A DNA stretch of 64,000 nt, from the NCBI GenBank assembly GCA_022495995.1, contig JAFEMH010002460.1, positions 248,001 to 312,000 of the forward strand, given 5' to 3'. Below, one piece after another: positions 55,806 to 64,000 of this stretch (positions are counted from its first letter, which is position 1; each line of letters starts with the position of its first letter). Origin of the DNA: Adenophora triphylla var. japonica. Lineage: Eukaryota; Streptophyta; Magnoliopsida; Asterales; Campanulaceae. Made by a program: the position numbers and the translations under genes. The notes below the pieces were generated by a model. It saw only the letters and a list, made by a program, of their open reading frames with translations. It made no database searches and was not told the origin of the DNA.

Positions 55806-57588
55806 TGGAAGGAGAAGGAGAAGGAAAAGGAAGAGTATGTGTGACAGGAGCAACAGGGTATTTAGCGTCGTGGCTGATTATGAGGCTCCTTCAACATGGT
55901 TATTTTGTGAATGCTACCATCAGATCTCACTCAGGTAACTCATCTGAATTTCATCAAGAATCTTACAACTTAATTTTTTCTTTTGGCTTCGGAGGATTAG
56001 TTAATAGTACTCCCTCCGTCCCAAAATGAATAGTACTAAATAAGTATTTAAATAGTGTTCATTTGATTTTAGAGTATTTTCTCTGTTTTTGATCAAACAG
56101 TATACTGTTGTGTACTGCTATCTCAGGATGTTCTACATAAGAGCTCATTTTCAAGAAAATTCGTTCAACTTTGGTAAATTTACATATAAAGATGTGATCT
56201 TTGGGTATATGGATGGATGAAATATTATGGGCATTTGGGCATGGATCAAAAAGTACAAGTAACAATCTTTGTTGCAAGTGTGAAATATTCAAGTCGTCCT
56301 AAAAATAAAAATATTTGGCATTTTCGAATTCATAGAAAGTGCCTTAAGGACAGTTGACAGGGCCCACAAAAGATATCATTCGTTCGAAAAATCTAATAAT
56401 CTAAATTCAACTTTGTTATATGTCAGGCCACGAGAAAGATGTTAGCTACCTTACAGACTTGAAAGGAGCATCAGAAAGGCTTAAGCTATATACTGCAGAT
56501 TTAGACAAACCAGATACCTTTGAAGAGCCCATAAAAGGATGCATTGGAGTCTTTCATGTTGCACACCCCATTGATTTCGCAGGCAAAGAACCACAAGAAG
56601 CACTCAACCAAAGAGCAATCAAGGGCACAATTGGTATTTTACAACTATGCATCGACTCAAAAACTGTCAGAAGAGTTGTCTACACTTCTAGTGCATCAAC
56701 TGTCGTGTTATGTGGAACAGACTTAAAAGTAAAAGATGAAGAATCGTGGAGCGATGTCGATTTTATTAAAGAAAATTTGGATAATTTGGGAGCTCCTTAT
56801 TATATTTCTAAGATATTGACGGAAAAGGCAGCTATGGAGTTTGCAGAGAAGAATGGGTTGGATCTTGTTACTGTCAATCCTACTTACATCCATGGGCCTT
56901 TTATCGGTCCTAGCTGCCCTGGGTCCGTTCGTATGTCATTGGCTATGATTTTTGGTACGTTTATAATAACTTTTTCAGCAAGATATCCAGAGTTTTGAAA
57001 TTTCTTAAAAGTCATTTTTCCGGTGCAGGTGATGTGGATAATCGTACGTATGCTCTACTTAGTAATTTCCAGTTGGCGCACGTTGATGACGTGGCGAGTG
57101 TGCACATTTTCCTGTTTGAACATCCTAATGCAAAAGGAAGATACATTTGTTCAGCTCACGATATGTCCATTGATGAGTTGGCTAAATTTCTTTCAGCAAG
57201 ATATTCAGAGTTTCAGATACCAAAGATCGAGTCAGTTGCTACTTAAAGACTAAAGTTTTACTCCCACACTCCCACAGTAAATGTCCAAAAAAGTTTCAAA
57301 TTTGTTCTTGATAAAGAGCAAATTTGAAACTTTTTTGGACATTCATTTCGGGACGGAGGTAGTAGATAATTTCAATCATTTTAAATCATACTTTGGCAGC
57401 TCGTTCTTGATTTTCTTCTCTTTTGGCATGCCATTTCATTTTACAGTTTCCCTGATGATATAATGGGACGTAAATATTTCATCCCTACGTCGAAAAAGCT
57501 GTTGGAAACTGGATTCAAATACAAATACAGCGTTGAGGAGACGTTTGATGAAGCAATTCAATGCTGCAAAGAGAAGGGTATTCTCTAG
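55805..57588 (+). CDS. NAD(P)H reductase of the DFR/vestitone-reductase superfamily, four exons
   Basis: Exons 55805-55934, 56427-56954, 57029-57230 and 57447-57588 join in phase with GT-AG introns to 333 aa. Visible parts are the dinucleotide-binding [35 protein letters not shown], catalytic-type YTSSAST and YYISK (Ser, Tyr-x3-Lys), NPTYIHGP, the [12 protein letters not shown] block, and a C-terminal [20 protein letters not shown]. Members reduce dihydroflavonols, isoflavonoids, cinnamoyl-CoAs or aldehydes in the cytosol; the substrate cannot be read from sequence. An upstream in-frame ATG (55745) lies in the (GA)n leader; 55805 fits the family better. A MITE sits in intron 3. It looks functional. 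Confidence 0.9.
56010..56045. mobile_element. One end of a Stowaway-like MITE in intron 1
   Basis: CTCCCTCCGTCCCAAAATGAA after TA (56008-56009). The opposite end was not found in the intron, so it is truncated. Confidence 0.5.
57261..57362. mobile_element. Stowaway-like MITE in intron 3 of the first reductase
   Basis: CTCCCACACTCCCACAGTAAATG after TA (57259-57260) and CATTTCGGGACGGAGGTAG before TA (57363-57364). The arms AAAAAAGTTTCAAATTTG and CAAATTTGAAACTTTTTT make an almost perfect hairpin. 102 bp. Confidence 0.85.
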
Positions 57589-57819
57589 CAATTCTGGCAT
57601 ATATAGTCGCTCAGCGTATATATATATGGTGCACGCTTTTTCCTTATGTTTCAACTGCAACATTTGCAGATTACTCTGTTTTATGCAATGTACATGAATT
57701 CTAGCTAGACGTATTCTTTCGTTTACTTTTGATTACCATCATGTGTACACACAGTATACCTCTTTCCGAATATACTGAAATATGAACGCCCGTGCTTTGG
57801 ATACAATTTTACGTGTACA

Positions 57820-58045
57820 GAACGAGTTTAAGGAGACAGTATTGGCATCCTACGCGCACACTCACTCACACAATATGTACGCTTAAAGAACGAGTTTAAG
57901 GAGATAGTTTTGGCATCCTACTCGCGCGCGCGCACACACACACACACACATATATATACACAATATCTACGCGCAAAGAACGAGTTTAAGGAGACAGTAT
58001 TGACATCCTACTCACACACACACACACATACACATATGAGTCAAA
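57820..58045. repeat. Three long tandem repeats with (CA)n, between the convergent reductases
   Basis: AAGAACGAGTTTAAGGAGACAG, then TATTGGCATCCTAC, recurs at about 57818, 57886 and 57967, each followed by a dinucleotide tract (CACTCACTCACACA; CGCGCGCACACA...TATATATA; CACACACACATACACA). Unit about 70-80 bp. The tract length varies between units. CG/CA/TA alternation can adopt Z-DNA-like structure. Confidence 0.85.
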
Positions 58046-58210
58046 TGTATTTCATTATAGGCGTATACATGTAAAAAAAATAACTGATAACAACAATACA
58101 TGTCTCCGAAGCGGCGTATGCAGAAAAATTCAAAAAGCTATCGAAAATATCTATGTCCAGAAGGACTTATTCAATTTTACGAAGAAGACGAAAAGAAAAG
58201 TGAAGATGAA

Positions 58211-59405
58211 CTAGGCAGAGAACATGCCCCTCTCTTTGCAGCTCTGAATAGCTCCATCGAACGTTTCCTCAAACCCATACTTATACACAAATCCAGTGTC
58301 CAATAGCTTCTTCTTCGAGTAGTTTGTTTTCTTGATCCCCGCTGCAACTTTCTCCGAATAACTGCACATCAAATATTCCACACACTCTTATTTTCTTTTC
58401 AAACAATTATAAATTAAAATCAACATAATATGTAACATGCTATATACTCACTCTATATGTGGTACTTTGAGTTCAGGATAAGTCGAGAGGAATTCGTGCA
58501 ACTTATCAATGGTGACCTCGAATGACGAGCAAATGTACCTCCCTTTCGCGTTCGGGTACTCGTAGAGATGAATCTGTGCGGCTGCAACATCATCCACATG
58601 GACGGTAGGGAAGCTACTGAAAGCAGTGGGGTCCCCAAATACCATAGGCATAGTCATTCGAATAGATTCTGGGTAATTTGGGGTACTAAAAGGTCCAGTT
58701 ATAAACGACGGATTAATTGTGACAACGTCCAATCCACTTTTCTCAGCAAAGTCAATGACTGCCTTTTCGGTTAAAGTCTTAGAAAGAATGTAAGTTCCTC
58801 CAACGCTCATTAGATAAGTTCTAACGAAATCCATATCGCTCCATGAATCCTCATCGGGCGATTCCTCGTCTTTGCCGTTGAACGAAACTGCGACGGAGCT
58901 TGAAGTGTGGATTACGCGTTTGACCGTTTTGGAGTCGACGGCGGCTTGTAGAATGCCTAGGGTGGCATTTATGGCTCTTTTAGTGACAACTTCGTCGGAT
59001 TCTTTGCCGTTGAGGATTTCCATGGGATGAGCGACGTGGAAGACTCCGTCACAGCCGTTAATGGCTGGTGCGAAGCTCTCGGGCTTGTCGAGATCGGCGC
59101 TGAATAGCTTTAGTCTTTCGGATGCACCTGCTAGATTTGTGAGGTAGCCAACGTCTCTGTTGGTGCCTGCATCATTCACGAAATCGTATGATGATGATGT
59201 CAGTTCTAATAAATTATTAACAGTACACATTGTATTGTATATAAAAGTGATACAGAAAATTTGAACTCGAGATCGAAAGGAAAGGATGTATACCTCTCAT
59301 GGTGGTATGAACGGTGTAGCCGGCATCAAGAAGCTGTTTGATGAGTCTTGAAGCTAAGTAACCAGTTCCTCCGGTAACACATACTGTTCCTTTGCTTGAT
59401 GCCAT
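58211..59405 (-). CDS. NAD(P)H reductase of the DFR/vestitone-reductase superfamily, three exons
   Basis: Exons 59405-59294, 59166-58452 and 58361-58211 join in phase to 325 aa. Visible parts are VCVTGGTGYLASRLI, DLDKPESFAPAINGCDGVFH, HTSSSVAV, YILSKTLTEKAV (Tyr-x3-Lys), NPSFITGPF, TVHVDDVAAAQIHLYE, and a C-terminal YSKKKLLDTGFVYKYGF. It is a paralogue of the plus-strand gene at 55805-57588, with fewer introns (the gap at the GDVDN position is absent). The two genes converge, ends 622 bp apart. A TATAAATA box lies about 90 bp upstream. It looks functional; substrate unknown. Confidence 0.92.
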
Positions 59406-59495
59406 GATCTTTAGCTGCTAAGAAAAGAAAGGATTAAAGAAGATGATGAAATGATATGTAAAGTGTGATATGGAAATTGTAAGTTTGAAGGGGGG

Positions 59496-59503
59496 TATTT
59501 ATA
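59496..59503 (-). promoter_or_regulatory. TATA box of the second reductase gene
   Basis: TATAAATA on the minus strand, 91-98 bp before the start codon at 59405. Position and form fit a plant core promoter; the transcription start would be about 30 bp downstream. Confidence 0.65.
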
Positions 59504-59886
59504 CACATTTCATTTTTCTTGGGTCAAATTTGATGGCTCTTAATTATTATGTGTGAAGTCAACTATGGTGAAATGCGCTAAGCAGTTTCATTTATTGCCT
59601 TCAAAGTCATCGGAGCATTATTATTATACTCTGTAGTCCGGACTCTCTTTTGTGTTTACAAAGATACTTGAGTTTTCACACTTAAAATTAATAATAAAAA
59701 TAAAATAAAATAAATATTTTTTTAATTAATTATTCAAAAGTTTCTGAATCAAAATCGAAACTTTTAAAAGGGCTCTATATTTTATTTATTTCTATCAAAT
59801 CCATCAGTTGAAATTTTATTTCTAAAAAGTTCACAAATATTATGTATCAAAGATTTTTTAGATCTAATAGTCATTTATCATATATA

Positions 59887-60176
59887 CTCCCTCCGTCCCA
59901 CCAAGATCGTCGCCATTTTTAGTTCGGCACGCAAATTAAGAAAATAGGTGGGAAGAAAAAATGTTGTGAGTGTAATTTGAAAATAGGAGAGAGAATTAGT
60001 GGAGGAAATAGTGAATTTAAAAAGTGTTGTGAGTGTAGAGGAGAGAGAATTAGTGGAGGGAATAGTGGATGGGATAATAGAATATTAATAAAATATTTTC
60101 TTTTTAGGAAAGGGTGACGCTTTAAACGGGACACCCTTTTGGGTAAAAAGTGACGCTTGGAATGGGACGGAGGGAG
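59887..60176. mobile_element. Stowaway-like MITE, 290 bp
   Basis: TA at 59885-59886 and 60177-60178. Ends CTCCCTCCGTCCCACCAAGAT and AATGGGACGGAGGGAG. The inside carries a duplicated GAGAGAATTAGTGGAGG block (59990-60060). No coding capacity. Confidence 0.88.
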
Positions 60177-60674
60177 TATTTTTTTCATACATGATTTGAT
60201 AGATGTGTCTCAAAGTTTTGATGTACCAAGAAAAAAAATAATAATATAGAGTCCTTATAAAAATAAAGATTTAAATGAAGTACTTTTAAGCAAATTACCT
60301 TTTTATTTTAAAAACATTTAAGTTTAATTGCAATGATATATATAGACTTCCTACATTCCACTCGAATTAAAATATTTTGCCATTTTGGATGCTCCATTCA
60401 AAATAGGACAACTCAAAAAATTGAAATGTTTTATTTAAGGATTAATGACAATTTAGGGTCTGAAGTATAGGGGCGATACCACATTGGGGCCTGAAGTTTT
60501 AAAACTATCAATTTAGGGCCCAAACTTACAATTTTAATCAATTTGGGGCTTTTTGACGGAAAACGTTAAAAAAGACCGTTAACTAACCAAGTGTGAGGCA
60601 CATGAAATTCAGTAAGGGCATTTTGATCATTTCGCGTTCAGCCCAAACTTCAGGCCCTAAATGGACAATTCACC

Positions 60675-60715
<41 letters not shown>

Positions 60716-61162
60716 AAAAAACACTAACCCAAAAATTTTAAAAACCCACATCCCCACCCCTTTTCTTCCTTCCCAGCAGCCAAACCCCACCTCCACCATT
60801 CTCGCCACCTCCATCCACCACACCATCCCAACCCAAACTACGCCACCGCCTCAACTTCCTCACCACTCTCGCCACCTCCATCCACCACACCATCCAAACC
60901 AAAACCCTCTACCTTTCCACCCCACAAAAGCCCCATTTTACAGCAAACCCACCACCACACCCAACCCCATTCACGTTCCCCCATCACAGACCCCCAAATC
61001 TTACTGCAGTTATTTAATCAAAAATACTCTAATTTCGGCAATCAAGAAGTCGGCGGCGATGGCGACAGTGGGAGATTTGGCTGTGACCGCCATGAATTAG
61101 AGGAGGAAGTGGCGTAGGGAGAACAGAAATGTGGAGAAACATTGGGAACAACTGGGTTTGGT

Positions 61163-61522
61163 TTAAAGAGAGAAATTGAAGGGAGAAGTAGCTGGTGGGT
61201 CTGAATCGACCGACAGTGGTGGAGGTGAAGTAGAAGGTGGATGAGATGATGCCGGAGGGGAAGAAGTAGCTGGTGGATTAGGTGAGAGGGTGGTTGGGGT
61301 AACAACCGGGGGATTTTCTGATACAGGGGGAGGAGAATAAATTGGTGTAGTTGGAGGTGGCGGTGAGATTTTTGGTGGATCAGGTAATGGAGGCAGCGGA
61401 GAACTGGTGGCCGGTGGCGGGGTATCATTTTTAGGAGGAGGAGACGTGGTGGAAGGTGGTGGTGGTGAGGCGGCAGGCTGTTCTGATGGGGGTGGGGTGG
61501 AATTGCCGGCGATGAAGGTTGA
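61163..61522 (-). pseudogene. Proline-rich PERK-like fragment
   Basis: A minus-strand open frame without ATG, ending in TAA at 61163. It encodes clustered SPPPP-type motifs: AASPPPPSTTSPPP, KISPPPPTTPIYSPPP, VSENPPVVTPT and STSPPPLSVD. This looks like the extracellular N-terminus of plant proline-rich extensin-like receptor kinases, which sit in the plasma membrane facing the wall. No membrane segment or kinase follows. It probably was captured by the surrounding TIR element. A different proline-rich wall protein is possible. Confidence 0.5.
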
Positions 61523-62034
61523 TTTTTGGGTATTTTTTTATTTTTTATTTACATTATATAATTATTTATTTCTATGTAATGATTTTTTTAAATCAATGAA
61601 ATAAATATTTTTTGCTTAAAAATGAAATATTTAGTTTTAGTTTAATTTTTTTTATTTTTTATTTACATTATATAATTATCCAATCTAAAATAATTAGTAA
61701 TTTTTTTGAAGCAAAATAATTAGTAATTTAAATTAGCCAAAATCTTGCAAAAAACTAGTTTTTTCGTAACATAAGAAAAAAACTAGTTTTAAAGCACTAA
61801 GTCTAACTAATAAGAGTGATGAACGATTCTGAAAACTAGTTTTTTTTTAAAACATTTTTAAAAAAACTAGTTTTTCACAAGAGTTACTCTTTAAATTATT
61901 AGAAAAAAAGATAATAGTTAATATCTTAAATTATTTTAAATCATATTAACTATTATCTTTATTTTTTTTAATATTTTAAATTTATTAATTATTTTTTGTA
62001 AAAAAAATAAATATTTTTATTTATTATTTTATAG
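61523..62034. other. AT-rich inner part of the TIR element
   Basis: AT-rich with repeated AAACTAGTTTTT (61755, 61776, 61838, 61868) and ATTAACTATTATCTTT. No gene. The ATTTACATTATATAATTAT segment occurs twice (61547, 61660). Confidence 0.4.
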
Positions 62035-62098
62035 GGCAAATGACAATTTAGGGTCTGAAGTCTACGAAATGACCAAAATACCCTCACAAAATGTCATG

Positions 62099-62684
62099 TG
62101 ATGTAGGAGGAACAGAGGGAGGAAGAGGAACAGAGGGAAGAACCTGCAGCCCCAAGCGTGCGCCTCACAGATCACCAGGCGGGTGCCCCTCGTGGCCTCA
62201 AGGGGGGGGGTTTCTTCTGGCATCAAGGCGAGCGCCTCGTCATTGCCCAAGCGAGCGCCTCAAGGTGGAACAAACACGGCAATAGCTACTGGGGTGGAGG
62301 CGGGCGCTTGAGTTCTCCGAGGCGGACGCCTCACGACAGCATCAACAAACAACCTTGGGACTGGACTCCAGGCGGCCGTACGGTGTTGTCTCAGGCGGGC
62401 GCTTCACGGCGAAATTATTTCCTAATTTTGTTCTTTTGATTTTCGTTTGCTGAATTTTGACTTTAAAACTTGGGGTATTTTGGTCATTATTGTTTCTTAG
62501 GGTTTTAAGAAGTATTTAAACATCTTTTAGGGCTGGATAAAACTTAGTTTTTGATTGATTAATTTGAAGAGTTTTCTCTCTTTTTCTGGTGGATTCCAAT
62601 TATTGTGTTTTTAGGGTTCTTCGCTTGAGAACTCTTGTGTTTAGTGCGCTAAACACGAATCTAACGTGCTTCTGTGCTGCGTCA
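62099..62684 (+). repeat. Ty3/gypsy LTR, about 585 bp
   Basis: Ends GTGCTGCGTCA directly before the primer site; the left edge at TGATGTAGG is tentative. It carries a GC-rich repeat family (CAGGCGGGCGCCTCA-like motifs near 62175, 62229, 62252, 62301, 62319, 62394) in AT-rich sequence. The same LTR appears inverted at 63625-64000. Confidence 0.7.
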
Positions 62685-62686
62685 GT

Positions 62687-62698
62687 TGGTATCAGAGC
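62687..62698 (+). promoter_or_regulatory. Primer-binding site, initiator Met tRNA
   Basis: TGGTATCAGAGC is the classical complement of the 3' end of initiator Met tRNA and starts two bases after the LTR end. Confidence 0.9.
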
Positions 62699-62730
62699 AG
62701 GCTTAACCTGTCTTTCATCACTGATTCGTT

Positions 62731-63557
62731 ATGGGGGATCAAGTAACAAGAGCAAATATCGCTGAAATAACCACCGCTATTGCTGCGTTGACAACACAGA
62801 TGGCGGCGTTCATGGCTGCTCAACAGGGTCCTAACGCTCGTGCTAATCGTAACCGTGGTGGCGAGAGAGACAGGGTTATTGAACAGGGCCGACGTCTAGG
62901 GGGGTCGAAAATAGGGATGAAGAGGATTCTAGTTCCAATTCCGATGTTGAGGTTGATAGTGATAATGAACCGGGGCAGGGTGGTAATCGACATCGCCAGG
63001 ATTATAAGATTAAGGCTGATATTTCGTTATTCTATGGAACCTTGGGAATTGAAGATTTTCTTGATTGGCAGAATGATGTTGATCGTTTCTTCGAGGTTAT
63101 GGAGGTGCCTACGAATAAACAGGTAAAGATGGTGGCGATCCGATTGAAGAGTACTGCTGCGGTTTGGCTGGAAAAACTTGTTGCTCAGAGGCGACGACAA
63201 GGGAAGGGGCCAATTAAAACTTGGAGGCGTATGAAGCAGTTGATTTCAGAATGATTTTTACAGGCATATTATGACCAGAATTTGTATAAATTGTATCTCA
63301 ATTGTGTGCAGGGTAAAAGAACAGTTGATGAATACACCACTGAATTTCAGAGGTATACTCCGTGGGTTAGGGTTGAGGAGACCGAGGATCAGAGAATTGC
63401 TCGTTATATTAATGGACTGAAGGGTTCGATACAGGAGAAGATGGGTTTGCATCAGGTTTGGACTTTGACGGACGCTTCTACTCTGGCCTTGAAAGCTGAA
63501 CTTATGGAGAAGTCGAGTTCGAACAATCTTACCCCTTTTCGCATATTTCCACAATAG
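62731..63557 (+). pseudogene. Ty3/gypsy Gag, truncated
   Basis: Starts MGDQVTRANIAEI. A one-base shift near 62900 moves the frame to [20 protein letters not shown], then [16 protein letters not shown] at 63252 breaks it, and it resumes with YLNCVQGKRTVDEYTTEFQRY and HQVWTLTDASTLALKAELM up to a stop at 63557. These are the conserved blocks of plant gag (retrotransposon gag family). Zinc knuckle and pol are absent; the sequence runs into an inverted LTR at 63625. Confidence 0.85.
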
Positions 63558-63624
63558 GGTAATTCTGAAGCAGGAACTGATAAGGACCCAACTCCGCAGG
63601 CTAAAAGCACAGGCAGACTAGCAC

Positions 63625-64000
63625 TAACGCAGCACGGAAGCACGATAGATTCATGTTTAGCGCACTAAACACAAGAGTTCTCAAGCGAAGAACCCTAAAA
63701 ACACAATAACTGGAATCCACCAGAAAAAGAGAGAAAACTCTTCAAATTAATCAATCAAAAACTAAGTTTTATCCAGCCCTAAAAGATGTTTAAATACTTC
63801 TTAAAACCCTAAGAAACAATAATAACCAAATGACCAAAATACCCCAAGTTTTAAAGTTAAAATTCAGCAAACGAAAATCAAAAGAACGAAATTAGGAAAC
63901 AATTCCGCCGTGAAGCGCCCGCCTGAGACAACACCGTGCGGCCGCCTGGAGTCCAGTCCCAAGGTTGTTTGTTGATGCTGTCGTGAGGTGTCCACCTCGG
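63625..64000 (-). repeat. Inverted copy of the right-hand LTR, cut by window end
   Basis: TAACGCAGCACGGAAGCACG is the reverse complement of the LTR end at 62665-62684 with few mismatches, and matching continues to the window end (opposite 62309). No primer site stands next to it. Together with 62309-62684 it forms a palindrome with arms of at least 370 bp around a 940-bp gag loop. Confidence 0.85.

Larger units (their letters stand above)
60440..62103. mobile_element. TIR-type element carrying a PERK-like fragment (Pack-MULE-like)
   Basis: 60440-60672 is a repeat of known plant style (ACAATTTAGGGTCTGAAG, GACGGAAAACGTTAA, CTTCAGGCCCTAAAT). 62035-62103 is an inverted copy of its last part (GACAATTTAGGGTCTGAAG...ATGACCAAAATACCC), apparently cut by the LTR to the right. 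Between them lie a (TC)n run (60677-60714), C-rich DNA and a proline-rich coding fragment. Class and right edge are not proven because no target duplication is visible. Confidence 0.5.

Noticed and set aside
61042..61428. His/Leu-rich minus-strand frame with an ATG
   Set aside because: It is a shifted frame of the proline-rich fragment at 61163-61522, whose SPPPP pattern is the real signal.

Overview
This window is plant nuclear DNA, most likely from a eudicot. It is AT-rich and intron-rich, has GT-AG splice sites, and encodes plant-type proteins: a PAT14-like DHHC acyltransferase, dihydroflavonol-reductase-like enzymes, and fragments resembling RABA4, GFS12 and PERK. It is dominated by plant transposons: Ty3/gypsy elements with Tat-like pol, Helitrons, a Mutator-like element, Stowaway MITEs, TRIMs and a SINE. 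I cannot name the species. There are no operons, CRISPR arrays or other bacterial features.

Layout. 1-2110 is the end of a minus-strand LTR element. 3776-4625 is a tandem duplication carrying two orphan first exons of a RABA4-type small GTPase. 5885-17293 is a Mutator-like element with TIRs of about 280 bp and a 10-bp target duplication. It was split by a 9.9 kb minus-strand Tat-type retrotransposon (Tat1, 7045-16910). A SINE (18762-19097) and a possible mini-Helitron follow. 20106-25592 is the best gene of the window: a seven-exon PAT14-like protein S-acyltransferase on the minus strand with several MITEs in its introns. 26080-26460 is a foldback element and 27409-28655 a non-autonomous Helitron filled with a 51-bp minisatellite.

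29452-42240 is a nested stack. A Stowaway-like MITE is split by a TIR element, which is itself split by a second Tat-type element (Tat2, 30079-40343) and a TRIM (40380-41639). 42303-44509 is a decayed Helitron with a PIF1-like helicase fragment, interrupted by a solo LTR (42539-44106). 45336-45534 is an exon-like fragment of a GFS12/WDR81-type gene. 45711-51472 is a tandem duplication of about 2 kb. Its second copy gained a TTA-flanked MITE and a TRIM, and the first copy preserves both empty sites.

55805-57588 (+) and 58211-59405 (-) are two intact-looking, convergent NAD(P)H reductase genes of the DFR/vestitone-reductase superfamily. 60440-62103 is a TIR-like element carrying a proline-rich PERK-like fragment. 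The window ends in a Ty3/gypsy LTR plus truncated gag, followed by an inverted copy of the same LTR.

Only the acyltransferase and the two reductases look like functional host genes. The rest records transposition, gene-fragment duplication and decay. Both Tat-type elements share one layout: LTR, gag, pol, a minisatellite, then an antisense reading frame ending in a coiled coil, then LTR. In Tat1 the antisense gene appears to have three short introns.
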